The notes: generated by a model from the sequence alone, not told the origin. Positions 21,284 through 30,931 are shown, numbered from the stretch's first letter. The stretch is DNA of 64,000 nt from Ketobacter sp. MCCC 1A13808 (GCF_009746715.1 NZ_VRKW01000005.1:62001-126000), one strand, 5' to 3'. Numbers and translations: made by a program.

Positions 21284-21381
21284 AGACAGATATCTAGAAA
21301 ACAGAATTCTTAATGGTCATCCGATCAGGTCTTGCATGCCCCCTCTCGTTAAATGAATAATAGGCTATTATCTGCATCTTG

Positions 21382-21399
21382 TGTAGGACATATCTTACA
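21382..21399 (+). promoter_or_regulatory. GacA-type upstream activating sequence 2
   Basis: TGTAGG-N6-CTTACA is a second GacA-box match, also 11 of 12 positions. Its centre is about 177 bp before the predicted start of the second GGA-rich RNA, close to the spacing seen for the first RNA. Another TGTAAG half-site follows at 21404-21409. Confidence 0.78.
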
Positions 21400-21567
21400 T
21401 GATTGTAAGAATATTAATTTTCTTGGGTGAGATTTAAGTCCAAAACTTTCTTTTGCTTGTTTAACTCGCTGATTATCAAAAAGATTATTTTCTGGTAGGA
21501 CAATCAGTCCAGTTATGTGACTAATTGTACCTGTTTGGTTGCAGATTGTATGGGGTAATATGTTTCT

Positions 21568-21691
21568 TACAGCAGGACGCTGGGAAAGGGAATTGGCTAA
21601 GGACAGTCGATCAGGGATGAACGCAGGATGCGTCTGGATAAGGAAATCCAAGCGAGGTGGGGCGGTGTAAAAACCGCCCTTCTTTTATTTT
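21568..21691 (+). ncRNA. Second RsmX/Y/Z-type CsrA-sequestering small RNA
   Basis: This candidate RNA of about 124 nt has 8 GGA motifs. At least three lie in hairpin loops: CAGC-AGGAC-GCTG near 21570, ACGCA-GGA-TGCGT near 21621, and TGGAT-AAGGAA-ATCCA near 21635. A possible -10 (TAATAT, 21556-21561) lies just upstream; the -35 is poor. It ends in a terminator that shares AAGCGAGGTGG(G)GCGGT and AACCGCCCTTCTTTT with the first RNA, so a tandem duplication is likely. Length and motif number match Pseudomonas RsmX/Y/Z. The divergently encoded fdxA lies beyond. Confidence 0.82.
21660..21691 (+). terminator. Intrinsic terminator of the second GGA-rich RNA
   Basis: GGGCGGT (21660-21666) pairs with ACCGCCC (21673-21679), loop GTAAAA, followed by TTCTTTTATTTT. 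Confidence 0.9.
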
Positions 21692-21751
21692 GCAGTCCGT
21701 TCTTTTTCGCGTCGCAATGACGTATTTGGCGAAGTTGGCACAAACGGACGG

Positions 21752-21778
21752 AAAAAAAGCCGCAAAAGCGGCTTTTTT
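21752..21778 (-). terminator. Terminator of fdxA (usable on both strands)
   Basis: AAAAAAGCCGC and GCGGCTTTTTT flank an AAAA loop. On the minus strand it lies about 20 bp after the fdxA stop; on the plus strand it could back up the sRNA terminator. Confidence 0.88.
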
Positions 21779-21796
21779 AGTGCTTGAAATACGAAT

Positions 21797-22120
21797 TTAA
21801 CGCTCTAACTGTTCGATCTTTCCTTCGACACCATCCCAGTCATCTGCATCAGGCAAAGCATCTTTCTTCTCAGTGATGTTAGGCCAGACTTCGGAGAGCT
21901 CAGCGTTAAGTTCCAGAAAATTCTGTTGATCTGCGGGCACTTCGTCTTCCGAATAGATGGCATTGGCCGGGCACTCAGGCTCACATAACGCGCAATCGAT
22001 GCATTCATCCGGATGTATGACCAGGAAATTGGGACCTTCGTAGAAGCAGTCTACGGGACAAACTTCAACACAGTCTGTGTACTTGCACTTGATGCAGTTA
22101 TCAGTAACAACAAATGTCAT
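21797..22120 (-). CDS. fdxA: Seven-iron ferredoxin FdxA
   Basis: The 107-residue ferredoxin carries one 3Fe-4S and one 4Fe-4S cluster. The N-terminal [18 protein letters not shown] (from residue 9) and [12 protein letters not shown] (about 40-51) supply the cysteines. The C-terminal tail is acidic. Start ATG 22120 has GAGGG upstream on the minus strand. Together with mutS upstream and the sRNA locus downstream, it reproduces the Pseudomonas order mutS-fdxA-rsmZ-rpoS. Its redox partner is not evident here. Confidence 0.96.
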   Translation of the reverse strand: MTFVVTDNCIKCKYTDCVEVCPVDCFYEGPNFLVIHPDECIDCALCEPECPANAIYSEDEVPADQQNFLELNAELSEVWPNITEKKDALPDADDWDGVEGKIEQLER

Positions 22121-22234
22121 TTATACGTGCCCTCTACAATAATAAATGCGGGGGGAGTCTAATCCCTCTGACCAATCCAAGCAACTTTTCCAAACAACTT
22201 TACCGGTCGCCCTTGATAGGTGCGCTGCTTCATT

Positions 22235-24820
22235 TTATGGCTTTTCAGTCATCTCTTTCAATTTGTAAATCAAATCAAGTGCTTGCCGCGCATTGATACA
22301 GTCAGGGTCGAGTTTGCAAAGGGTTTCCACCACCGGGTGTGGGGAGGGTGGTTCGGCAAACAAATCCGATTGTAACGGCTGATTGGCGGTGGCGAGCACC
22401 TGATTATTTAAATCCTGTTTTTCAAGTTGAGATAGTTTGCGTTTGGCGTTCTCAATCACGGCCGCAGGAACACCGGCCAGCTTGGCAACCTGTAAACCGT
22501 AGCTTTGGTTCGCAGGCCCTTCCAGAACTTTGTGCAGAAACAATATGGTATCGCCTTGCTCCTTGGCTGCCAGGTGGACATTAACCACATTGGGAACCTG
22601 GTCGGGAAGTTGGGTCAGCTCAAAGTAGTGGGTGGCGAATAGCGTTAAAGCCTGGATTTTTACCGACAGGTAATTTGCGCAGGCCCAGGCCAGGGATAGT
22701 CCATCAAAAGTGCTGGTGCCGCGCCCAATTTCGTCCATGATAACCAGGCTTTGTCGCGTCGCGTTGTGTAAAATACTCGCTGTTTCGGTCATTTCGACCA
22801 TGAATGTCGAGCGGCCGCTGGCCAGATCGTCAGAAGAACCGATGCGGGTAAAAATACGGTCGATGGAGCCAATACGAGCCTTTTCTGCCGGCACAAAACT
22901 GCCGATGTGTGCCAATATTGCGATCAAGGCGGTCTGGCGCATGAATGTTGATTTACCACCCATGTTGGGGCCAGTGATAACCAGCATCCTGCGGTGGCTG
23001 TCCAGCCTTAAATCGTTGGGTATAAAGGCCTCATTCATTACTTGCTCTACTACCAGATGGCGGCCAGCTTCGATATGCAGTCCGGTTTCTTCTGCAAGCA
23101 CCGGACGGGACAAGGCTAGCGTATCGGCTCGTTCTGCCAAACAAGCCAGTACATCCAGTTCGGCGATAGCGGTAAAGCTCGTTTGCAAATCAAAAAGAGG
23201 TTCAGAGAAGCGTTCAAGCAAGGATTCGAAAAGTGCTTTTTCACGCGACAGAGAACGGCTTTTTGCGCTCAGCGCTTTGTCTTCGAATGCTTTCAATTCC
23301 GGGGTGATATAGCGCTCGGCGTTCTTCAGCGTCTGGCGGCGGATGTATTCTTGCGGCGCTTGCTTGGACTGGGATTTACTGATTTCAATAAAGTAACCGT
23401 GAACCCGGTTGTAACCGACTTTTAGCGTGCTTAATCCGGTGCGCGCTCGCTCCTGCTCTTCCAGGTCCACCAAAAACTGGCCGGCATTTTCGCTGATAGC
23501 ACGCAGTTCATCCAGCTCAGCGTCAAACCCTTCAGCAATCACACCTCCATCGCGGATCAACACCGGGGGTGTTTCGATTAGCGCTGAGGTCAATAGCCCG
23601 GCTAATTCGGGGTAGCAGGAAATGGTCTTGCTCAGCTGCGCGATGATGGGCGCATCCATTGCTGTGAGCGCTTCGTGTAGCTGCGGCAGTATGTTGAGCG
23701 CATCCCGTAACCGCGACATATCCCTCGGGCGGGCTGATTTGAGTGCGATACGGGCCAGAATTCGCTCTATGTCGCCTATCTGTTTCAAAATGGCCTGTAT
23801 GGGTTCGTATTGGTAGTCATTCAGCAGAGCGCTAATACTATCCTGGCGCCGGGTGATGTGGTTTTTGTCACGAATTGGCCGGCGCAGCCAGCGCCGCAGC
23901 ATGCGCCCGCCCATTGCTGTTTTGGTGCGGTCCAGGACCCAGGCCAGGGTGTATTTGTCGCCGCCATGGACGTTTTCGGTTAACTCCAGATTGCGCCGGG
24001 TTGAGCTGTCAAGCACCACACAATCACTCTGGGACTCCACTGCGAGGCTGCGTATGTGGGGCAGGGCAGCACGCTGTGTTTCTTTTGCGTATTGCAGCAG
24101 GCAGCCTGCAGCCGATACCGCCAGCTCCAATTTCTCACAGCCGAATCCGGCCAGATCCTGAGTATTGAATTGTTGTACCAGTGCGCGCTCTGCGGATTCA
24201 AAATCGAATTCCCATACCGCACGAAGACGCACGCCTTGGCGATTCGAAAGCAGTTTAGCTACATGGGTATCTTCTGTAATCAACAGCTCTGCGGGATCCA
24301 GGCGGGCAATTTCTGCCAGCAGCGCAGCGTCGCCCTGTACCTCGCTGACAAAATAGCGTCCGCTGCTGATATCCAGATGTGCAATGCCGAAATTGTCCAT
24401 GTGTTGGCTAACAGCACACAGCAGGTTGTCCTGATGTTCATCCAGCAGGGCTTCATCGCTGACCGTACCCGGGGTCACGATGCGCACGACTTTACGCTCC
24501 ACCGGCCCCTTGCTGGCGGCTGGGTCGCCTATCTGCTCGGCAACGGCAACAGACTCCCCCTGTTTGACCAGTTTAGCCAGGTAGCTCTCAGCCGCGTGGT
24601 ATGGAATCCCCGCCATGGGAATGGGGCTGCCGGCGGATTGGCCTCGTTGAGTCAGGGTGATTTCCAGTAGCTCGGAGGCCTTTTTGGCGTCATCAAAGAA
24701 AAGCTCGTAAAAATCGCCCATGCGGTAGAAAACCAATTCATCGGGATGTTCCGATTTGATGCGTAAATATTGCTGCATCATGGGGGTGTGATTGCTTAAA
24801 GATTGTTCGGCTGTGGACAT
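22235..24820 (-). CDS. mutS: DNA mismatch repair protein MutS
   Basis: MutS recognises mismatches and small loops and recruits MutL. The 861-residue protein has the mismatch-binding Phe-X-Glu in [15 protein letters not shown] (near residues 30-44), the lever and clamp domains, Walker [10 protein letters not shown] (about 615-623), Walker [13 protein letters not shown] and [10 protein letters not shown]. coli MutS is 853 residues. GAGATAAG precedes the ATG. fdxA lies 114 bp downstream on the same strand; pncC and recA are divergent. Confidence 0.98.
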   Translation of the reverse strand: MSTAEQSLSNHTPMMQQYLRIKSEHPDELVFYRMGDFYELFFDDAKKASELLEITLTQRGQSAGSPIPMAGIPYHAAESYLAKLVKQGESVAVAEQIGDPAASKGPVERKVVRIVTPGTVSDEALLDEHQDNLLCAVSQHMDNFGIAHLDISSGRYFVSEVQGDAALLAEIARLDPAELLITEDTHVAKLLSNRQGVRLRAVWEFDFESAERALVQQFNTQDLAGFGCEKLELAVSAAGCLLQYAKETQRAALPHIRSLAVESQSDCVVLDSSTRRNLELTENVHGGDKYTLAWVLDRTKTAMGGRMLRRWLRRPIRDKNHITRRQDSISALLNDYQYEPIQAILKQIGDIERILARIALKSARPRDMSRLRDALNILPQLHEALTAMDAPIIAQLSKTISCYPELAGLLTSALIETPPVLIRDGGVIAEGFDAELDELRAISENAGQFLVDLEEQERARTGLSTLKVGYNRVHGYFIEISKSQSKQAPQEYIRRQTLKNAERYITPELKAFEDKALSAKSRSLSREKALFESLLERFSEPLFDLQTSFTAIAELDVLACLAERADTLALSRPVLAEETGLHIEAGRHLVVEQVMNEAFIPNDLRLDSHRRMLVITGPNMGGKSTFMRQTALIAILAHIGSFVPAEKARIGSIDRIFTRIGSSDDLASGRSTFMVEMTETASILHNATRQSLVIMDEIGRGTSTFDGLSLAWACANYLSVKIQALTLFATHYFELTQLPDQVPNVVNVHLAAKEQGDTILFLHKVLEGPANQSYGLQVAKLAGVPAAVIENAKRKLSQLEKQDLNNQVLATANQPLQSDLFAEPPSPHPVVETLCKLDPDCINARQALDLIYKLKEMTEKP

Positions 24821-25025
24821 CTTATCTCAGTTTTCTTGTTGGCAGGCTCAGCGATGAATATCTGGGTCGCATTGTAACTTGAATCGGTTTCTTTGGAAGC
24901 CTCTCTAAGCCATCGGAAGTAATGCCACAGATTAACCCTAAGTAATTTTGGCGCTGTTGTCGTAGTGCCGGAGCGCCGTTACAGGTAAAATCCTCAACAC
25001 TTTTTTGGATGCGCAGAAATTATCT

Positions 25026-25598
25026 ATGTTGTTGTACTCGGATCAGGTCTTACTGATAGAAGCATTGGCTTCCCAATTGGGACTCTTGTTAGCGGATAAA
25101 AATAAAAAAATTGCGACCGCGGAATCCTGCACCGGAGGTTGGGTGGCCGAGGCTATTACCCAGGTGGCGGGCAGCTCAGAATGGTTCGATCGTGGGTTTG
25201 TGACTTACAGCAACGATTCCAAAAAGCAAATGCTGGGCGTGAAGCTACGCACTTTGAATCAGCAGGGGGCCGTGAGTCAAAAAGCCGTAGAGGAAATGGC
25301 CGTGGGTGCGCTTAAGAAATCCAAAGCGCAGTTTTCAGTCGCCATCAGCGGTATTGCTGGCCCAACCGGGGGCACCGACGAGAAGCCGGTCGGCACGGTC
25401 TGGCTGGCCTGGAACATCGAGGGAGTGGTGGACAGCTCGTTGGCTATGCTGCCCGGTGAGCGGCGTGATGTGCGTGCTGCGGCTGTCACGCTGGCGTTGC
25501 AGGGACTGTTGGTTCGCTTGCGGAAATGCCCTGCGCTTGGCAAGGCAGAGCAGGAAAAGACAAAAGAATTGCCGGACTTACTTGATGGATCACAATAA
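25026..25598 (+). CDS. pncC: Nicotinamide-nucleotide amidase (PncC / CinA C-terminal type)
   Basis: The stand-alone CinA C-terminal domain deamidates nicotinamide mononucleotide in NAD recycling. Motifs: ATAESCTGGWVAEAITQVAGSSEWFDRGFVTYSN-like block near residue 30-60 and SGIAGPTGGTDEKPVGTVW near 105-123. From ATG 25026 it has 190 residues. A TTG at 25005 is an alternative; neither has a strong ribosome-binding site. The recA SOS box begins right at its stop codon, the normal pncC-recA arrangement. Confidence 0.92.
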   Translation: MLLYSDQVLLIEALASQLGLLLADKNKKIATAESCTGGWVAEAITQVAGSSEWFDRGFVTYSNDSKKQMLGVKLRTLNQQGAVSQKAVEEMAVGALKKSKAQFSVAISGIAGPTGGTDEKPVGTVWLAWNIEGVVDSSLAMLPGERRDVRAAAVTLALQGLLVRLRKCPALGKAEQEKTKELPDLLDGSQ

Positions 25599-25618
25599 TA
25601 CTGTTTAAATATACAGTA
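25599..25618 (+). promoter_or_regulatory. LexA (SOS) box of recA
   Basis: The palindromic core CTGT-TTAAATAT-ACAG (25601-25616), flanked by TA and TA, matches the gammaproteobacterial LexA operator. It lies about 50 bp before recA. TTGATG at 25582 and TTAAAT at 25605, 17 bp apart, could be the core promoter overlapped by the box. Confidence 0.93.
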
Positions 25619-25667
25619 ATTGATTGGGTAGTCGATAATACAGCAAATTCAGCGTGAGGAGTGATTA

Positions 25668-26696
25668 ATGGACGACAACAAAAAGAAGGCGTTGAGCGCC
25701 GCTTTATCCCAGATTGAACGCCAGTTCGGAAAGGGCGCCGTGATGCGCATGGGTGATCAGGCTCATGTGGCTATACCCGCTATATCAACCGGGTCTTTGG
25801 GTCTGGATATTGCGCTGGGTATTGGTGGTATGCCTCAGGGGCGGATCGCTGAGATCTACGGTCCTGAATCGTCCGGTAAAACAACGTTAACGCTGAGCTT
25901 GGTGGCTCAGGCTCAAAAGAAAGGCCTGACCTGCGCGTTCGTGGATGCAGAGCATGCATTGGATCCGCTCTATGCCGGTAAGCTTGGGGTCAACGTTGAT
26001 GATTTGTTGGTGTCGCAACCCGATACAGGGGAACAGGCACTGGAAATAACGGATATGTTGGTGCGCTCCAATGCGGTTGACGTGATAATTGTGGATTCGG
26101 TTGCAGCTCTGGTGCCCAGAGCAGAAATCGAAGGTGAGATGGGGGATGCCCACGTCGGCTTGCAGGCGCGTTTGATGTCCCAGGCGTTACGTAAAATTAC
26201 CGGTAGTGTGAAACAAGCAAATTGCTTGGTTATTTTCATTAATCAGATCCGGATGAAAATTGGTGTGATGTTCGGTAATCCGGAGACCACCACCGGGGGC
26301 AACGCGTTGAAGTTCTACGCGTCCGTTCGGTTGGATATTCGCCGTACCGGTGCAGTTAAACAGGGTGACGAAGTGGTCGGTAATGAGACTCGGGTCAAGG
26401 TAGTAAAGAACAAAGTGGCGCCTCCGTTCAAACAAACCGAATTCCAGATTCTCTATGGTTCCGGCATTTATCATATGGGTGAAGTGCTTGATCTGGGGGT
26501 AGCATGTGGCTTGGTGGTGAAATCAGGTGCCTGGTATTCCTACCAGGGTGACAAGATCGGTCAGGGTAAAGCGAATGCCGCTAAATTTCTGGAGGATAAT
26601 CCGGAAATTGCAGAGACAATTGAAACGGAAATACGCAATCAGCTGCTTGTAACCGAACCACCAAAAAAAGAAGATCAGGCGCTAGAAGAGGCCTGA
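25668..26696 (+). CDS. recA: Recombinase RecA
   Basis: RecA forms the ATP-dependent strand-exchange filament and triggers LexA self-cleavage. The 342-residue protein has Walker [10 protein letters not shown] (about 66-74), Walker [13 protein letters not shown], the DNA-binding loop stretch [24 protein letters not shown] and an acidic C-terminus. GAGGAG precedes ATG 25668. It is under an SOS box. Unlike Pseudomonas and E. coli, recX does not follow; it lies 7.6 kb downstream. The transcript probably ends at a hairpin inside the next, convergent gene. Confidence 0.99.
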   Translation: MDDNKKKALSAALSQIERQFGKGAVMRMGDQAHVAIPAISTGSLGLDIALGIGGMPQGRIAEIYGPESSGKTTLTLSLVAQAQKKGLTCAFVDAEHALDPLYAGKLGVNVDDLLVSQPDTGEQALEITDMLVRSNAVDVIIVDSVAALVPRAEIEGEMGDAHVGLQARLMSQALRKITGSVKQANCLVIFINQIRMKIGVMFGNPETTTGGNALKFYASVRLDIRRTGAVKQGDEVVGNETRVKVVKNKVAPPFKQTEFQILYGSGIYHMGEVLDLGVACGLVVKSGAWYSYQGDKIGQGKANAAKFLEDNPEIAETIETEIRNQLLVTEPPKKEDQALEEA

Positions 26697-26728
26697 TTAT
26701 TGATCGGTCATTTATCCGGGCCAAAGTT

Positions 26729-27667
26729 TTAATTAATAGCTTCCGGATTTTGGAAAAGGGTCGCAATCACACGATTGCGGCCCTTTTCTTTTGCCTGATA
26801 TAACGCCTCATCGGCCTTTTTAAGTATATCGGCTGCGGTGAAGCTTCTGTTCGGCGATGTGGTAGCAACGCCCAGGCTAATCGTCACCGTATTTTGCGGG
26901 TCATCCCGAATCGGGTTCTGGATTTTGAGCGATTCTATTTTCTGTCGCAGGTTATTGGCTAATTCCGTTGCCTCTTCATGAGACACATCCGGAACGACAC
27001 AAGCAAACTCTTCTCCGCCGTAGCGGGCGATGGAATCTGACGAGCGCCGCATGGTGTTTTTCAATGACGAGGCCACTTGCTTCAGACACTGGTCTCCAGC
27101 GACATGTCCGAATTGGTCATTGAGGTTTTTAAAATGATCGATATCAATCATGATGATCGTTAACTGGCTGCCAGTACGACCACACCGACGCCACTCCTGG
27201 AACAGGATTTCGTCAAAACTCCGACGATTACACACCCCGGTTAAGCTATCAATGGACACCAGTTGTTCCAGCATATCGGTCTTTGTTTTTAACAATAACT
27301 GGTTGCGAATCCTGGCCATGACAATCGGCAGGCTGAAAGGTTTTGTGATGTAGTCCACAGCCCCGAGTTCCAAGCCTTTGGCCTCATCTTCTGTGGCATT
27401 TTTAGCGGTAATGAATATGACTGGAATGGCTTCAGTGAGCGGGTTGGATTTTAGCTTGGCGCAGACTTCATAGCCATCCATGCCAGGCATGGAAATATCC
27501 AGCAAAATAAGATCCGGACGATCATCGCTAGTGGCAACGGTAAGTGATTCGGCTCCGCTGGTTGCTGCTTTCACCCGATACCAGGGCGTTAAAGCTTGAG
27601 ATAGCACCCTGATATTTAGGGGCTCGTCATCAACAATGAGCACAGACTGTTTGTACTGATTAGGCAT
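26729..27667 (-). CDS. Response regulator with GGDEF diguanylate cyclase output
   Basis: This soluble protein makes c-di-GMP when its receiver domain is phosphorylated. From ATG 27667 it has 312 residues. The receiver domain (about 7-122) has the acidic pair DDE, phospho-acceptor Asp57 in LLDISMPGMDG, the conserved Thr in FITAK and Lys109. The GGDEF domain has an intact active site GGEEF (217-221) and an inhibitory I-site RSSD (208-211), so it should be active and product-inhibited. An in-frame TTG at 27727 would add 20 residues. Its promoter region is shared with the divergent hybrid kinase, its likely partner. Confidence 0.9.
   Translation of the reverse strand: MPNQYKQSVLIVDDEPLNIRVLSQALTPWYRVKAATSGAESLTVATSDDRPDLILLDISMPGMDGYEVCAKLKSNPLTEAIPVIFITAKNATEDEAKGLELGAVDYITKPFSLPIVMARIRNQLLLKTKTDMLEQLVSIDSLTGVCNRRSFDEILFQEWRRCGRTGSQLTIIMIDIDHFKNLNDQFGHVAGDQCLKQVASSLKNTMRRSSDSIARYGGEEFACVVPDVSHEEATELANNLRQKIESLKIQNPIRDDPQNTVTISLGVATTSPNRSFTAADILKKADEALYQAKEKGRNRVIATLFQNPEAIN
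26754..26791 (+). terminator. Terminator of recA embedded in the convergent gene
   Basis: AAAAGGGTCGCAATC (26754-26768) and GATTGCGGCCCTTTT (26773-26787) form a 15-bp stem with one T-G pair and an ACAC loop, followed by CTTTT. It lies about 60 bp after the recA stop, inside codons for the conserved KGRNRVI segment of the diguanylate cyclase on the opposite strand. Confidence 0.8.
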
Positions 27668-27799
27668 TAAGGTGGTTTGCAAAGCAGCTTGTAATTCTAA
27701 ATTTAGACAATGCCCCCCCGCAGTCAAGCCAAACCGCGATACAACTGCTAGTCTTAATTGATAAGGAAGTCACAATTCAGGGAATGGCTATCATTGCTC

Positions 27800-30700
27800 A
27801 TGGGAATAGAACACCACAAGAGAGATGATTTACTTCGACTTATATTTGAACAATCTGACAAGGCCCGGTTCATTTTTGAACACGGTGTATTAGTGGATTG
27901 TAACGAAGCCGCTCTGCGCTTGCTCACTATCGAGACCAAAGCGCAGCTTTTGGGTGTTGGCTATCAGTCGCTATTTCCTGATTGCGAAGCGGCAGTAGCA
28001 TCGCCATTTTTTTGTTCTCGTTTGAAGACACCGGAAGGGGGTTCCATTTCCGTTAAAGCGTCCCTGACAGAGGTTGCAACTTCGCCGCACTTTCTACGTC
28101 TGGTGGTGATTCATTCAATAGAAGACGAATCACCTGAAAGGCGGATTTTGGACGACACCTGGCAAGTGGTGCTCGAACTTGACACCGAAGGGTGTATCCA
28201 ATTCAGTAACCGCGCCGCACATCAGCTGGTCGCGCAATCCCGAGAAGAGGTAATGGGTGTAGCGCTGTGGCAATCACCCTGGTGGGGCCACACGCCAAGC
28301 CAGCGAGACATACTCCATCGGGTCACCAAGCAGGCGCTAAAAGGACATTCTGCGCATTTTTCTGCCGAGCACCAATGTCCCGATGGCTCTTTATTGCAAA
28401 TGGAATTAATTTTTAACCCGGTTGTAGAGGCGGGTAGAGTGGTCAGGATTATTGTCGAAGCCATGGATGTCACCGTTACCTATCAGGCCCATGCATTTGA
28501 GCGATATTCCCGTGAGCAGGCTGAAGCAGCGAATCAGGCAAAAAGTGAATTTCTGGCTAATATGAGTCATGAAATCAGAACGCCGATGAACGCAATCATC
28601 GGCATGACACAATTAACGCTAAAGACCAATCTAACCGACCGTCAGCGTTATTTTCTGGAGACGGTAGACACGGCAGCCCAATCATTGATGAGCATCATTA
28701 ACGACATTCTGGATTTTTCAAAAATAGAGGCCGGTAAGCTGGAATTGGAACTCATTCCGTTTAGCCTGAATGAGTTGCTTGAGCAGCTGGCTGCGGTGGT
28801 GGCTTTAAAAGCCCAGTCAAAGAATCTGGATTTTATTATCGAAGATGTGGACGTACCCTTTTCATTAATAGGTGATCCTTTGCGGTTGCAGCAGGTGCTT
28901 CTCAACCTGTGTGACAACGCCATCAAATTTACCCTTGAAGGTGGAGTCCAGGTGCGGGTTAAGCTGAAATCCCGTTCCGATACTGCGGTGGCGTTGCAGT
29001 TTAAGGTCACCGACACCGGGATCGGCTTTAGCCCTGATGATGGCAAGCGACTATTCGGTCCCTTCATTCAGGCAGACGCTTCAGTCAGCAGGCAGTTTGG
29101 TGGAACCGGATTGGGTTTGGCTATTTGCAGACAGCTGGTCAACGCTATGGGCGGTGAATTAAAGGCCGACAGTGAGCCTGGGCGGGGCAGCACATTTCAT
29201 TTTGAACTTCCGCTGGGTTTGGGGGAAGAAAAGCCTGCAGCAGACGGCGTCGACCCCCAGCTTATGCGTAAACCATCGCTATTGAAAGATACGTGTGTTT
29301 TGTTGGTCGATGATAATCCGGTCTGTTGTCTCACTGAAAGTAAGATACTGCGTAAGCATAATTGCAATGTATTAATAGCGCACACCGGAGCCGAAGCGAT
29401 TGCTTTAGCGCAGCAATACCAGCACCAGATACAGATTGTATTAATGGATTGGGAGTTGCCTGATATGAATGGCATCGAAACTGCTGTCCAGATCCTTCAG
29501 CAGCATCCGAAAATATTCGCACTCCCTCCCAAACCTCAGTTATTGGTGCCTTCCATTGTTATGGTCACCGCTTTTGATCAGGATGAAATTTTGACTGAAA
29601 ACAGTTATAGGCCAGATGGTTTCCTTTCAAAACCGATACGCGCGTCACAGCTGATCGAACTGCTTGAAGGTGTTATGGAAGCACGTCTCCAGCGCACCGA
29701 AAGCAGCCAGACCCGTATTGGGGAACAGAAGTTTGTTGTTAAGCCGAATCAACAACCGGACGCGCCGTTATCCCGTAAACCTCGAATATTGCTGGTGGAA
29801 GATAACGAGATCAATCAAATTCTGGTAAAGGAAAACTTACTGGCAGTCGGGCTGGAAGTGGATATGGCGGGGAACGGGGAGGAAGCGCTCAGTGATCTAT
29901 ACGCTCGGCAGTACGACCTGGTGTTGATGGACGTGCAAATGCCGGTTATGGACGGTATAGAATGTTGCAGTAAATTACGTGAACGTTGGCCTAAAGATGC
30001 ATTGCCGGTACTCGCGTTAACCGCAAATACGACACCGCAACAAAGAGAGCAGGTTTACGCTACCGGAATGAATGGTTTGGTTGCAAAGCCGTTCGATCCG
30101 GATCTTTTGATCAGTGAAATTGCTGCTCATTTACCACAGGAATTCAATGATTGGTCCCGGAGGTTACTCACTTTTGGTGGCTCATCTTCACTTCAGGATA
30201 TCGGGGAGCTACCGGGGTATGATCTGCACAATGCGCTCAGCAGAACCCGGGGCAGTTGGCGGCGATACGCCGTACTTGTAGATGAATTCTGCGTTCGTTT
30301 TGGAAAGTCTTCTCTTGAGTTCAGGGCGCTCGCAGAAGAACAGCAATGGAAGGCGCTGAGTCAGGCGTGTCATAAATTGATTGGCGTCGCCGCTAACTTG
30401 GGATTAACCCGGGTTGCTGGTATCGCTAAGCTAATCCACGGCCTTTGCAATGGCCAGAGTCAAACCGAAATTGTTGGCCAATTGTTGAAACTGGACGACG
30501 CTTTGCTCGAAGTCCTGTCGGGTGAAAAAGCCATACAGCAATATGCTTACACGGTTGAACCGGATATTCAGAACACCGTCCCGCAAGTGCCGGTGAGTCA
30601 ATTGTTATTGCAGTTGCGGCAGTTACGCGAAAGCCTTCAACGCCACGAGGTCCAGGATGCGGACGCTATCCATTTATTGACGCACAGTCTGCTGGCCTTG

Positions 30701-30820
30701 GCAGGGGAAGTCGAAGTCGTATCTTTAGTAGACTCAATCGCCAATTTCGACTTTTCCTCGGGAATCACAAAACTCGACACGATACTTGCAAAATTCGATG
30801 CAAGCGTCACACAGGAGTGA
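27800..30820 (+). CDS. Soluble hybrid histidine kinase with two PAS, two receiver and one Hpt domain
   Basis: About 1006 residues from ATG 27800 (TTG 27758 or 27794 are alternatives; none has a good ribosome-binding site). Order: two PAS-like domains (about 10-110 and 118-225), HisKA with His257 in FLANMSHEIRTPMN, HATPase (N box LCDNAIKF, G boxes DTGIGF and GGTGLGL), receiver 1 (Asp550), receiver 2 (Asp711 in LLMDVQMPVMDG-like context) and a C-terminal Hpt-like domain with His858 in CHKLIGVAANLG. No membrane segment is seen, so it should sense a cytoplasmic signal. It resembles BarA/GacS in its phosphorelay modules but lacks their transmembrane sensor and HAMP. It is divergent from the diguanylate cyclase regulator. 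Confidence 0.9.
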   Translation: MGIEHHKRDDLLRLIFEQSDKARFIFEHGVLVDCNEAALRLLTIETKAQLLGVGYQSLFPDCEAAVASPFFCSRLKTPEGGSISVKASLTEVATSPHFLRLVVIHSIEDESPERRILDDTWQVVLELDTEGCIQFSNRAAHQLVAQSREEVMGVALWQSPWWGHTPSQRDILHRVTKQALKGHSAHFSAEHQCPDGSLLQMELIFNPVVEAGRVVRIIVEAMDVTVTYQAHAFERYSREQAEAANQAKSEFLANMSHEIRTPMNAIIGMTQLTLKTNLTDRQRYFLETVDTAAQSLMSIINDILDFSKIEAGKLELELIPFSLNELLEQLAAVVALKAQSKNLDFIIEDVDVPFSLIGDPLRLQQVLLNLCDNAIKFTLEGGVQVRVKLKSRSDTAVALQFKVTDTGIGFSPDDGKRLFGPFIQADASVSRQFGGTGLGLAICRQLVNAMGGELKADSEPGRGSTFHFELPLGLGEEKPAADGVDPQLMRKPSLLKDTCVLLVDDNPVCCLTESKILRKHNCNVLIAHTGAEAIALAQQYQHQIQIVLMDWELPDMNGIETAVQILQQHPKIFALPPKPQLLVPSIVMVTAFDQDEILTENSYRPDGFLSKPIRASQLIELLEGVMEARLQRTESSQTRIGEQKFVVKPNQQPDAPLSRKPRILLVEDNEINQILVKENLLAVGLEVDMAGNGEEALSDLYARQYDLVLMDVQMPVMDGIECCSKLRERWPKDALPVLALTANTTPQQREQVYATGMNGLVAKPFDPDLLISEIAAHLPQEFNDWSRRLLTFGGSSSLQDIGELPGYDLHNALSRTRGSWRRYAVLVDEFCVRFGKSSLEFRALAEEQQWKALSQACHKLIGVAANLGLTRVAGIAKLIHGLCNGQSQTEIVGQLLKLDDALLEVLSGEKAIQQYAYTVEPDIQNTVPQVPVSQLLLQLRQLRESLQRHEVQDADAIHLLTHSLLALAGEVEVVSLVDSIANFDFSSGITKLDTILAKFDASVTQE

Positions 30821-30931
30821 TGCCAAAGGAGTGGGGTATGGTTCTCCAAACACGCCTTTACGTGTTAATATCACGGCAGTCAATTGCAAGTATTGCCCGG
30901 TAGCCAACTTCGAATTTGGAAGCACAACGCC

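Noticed and set aside
21095-21313. A 72-codon plus-strand frame inside the first GGA-rich RNA
   Set aside because: It runs through the sRNA terminator, and its content (Arg, Gly, Lys) is what repeated GGA motifs give by chance.
21349-21651. A 100-codon frame on the minus strand antisense to the second GGA-rich RNA and its control region
   Set aside because: No ribosome-binding site or recognisable motif, and it spans the GacA box, promoter and RNA hairpins that explain the sequence better.
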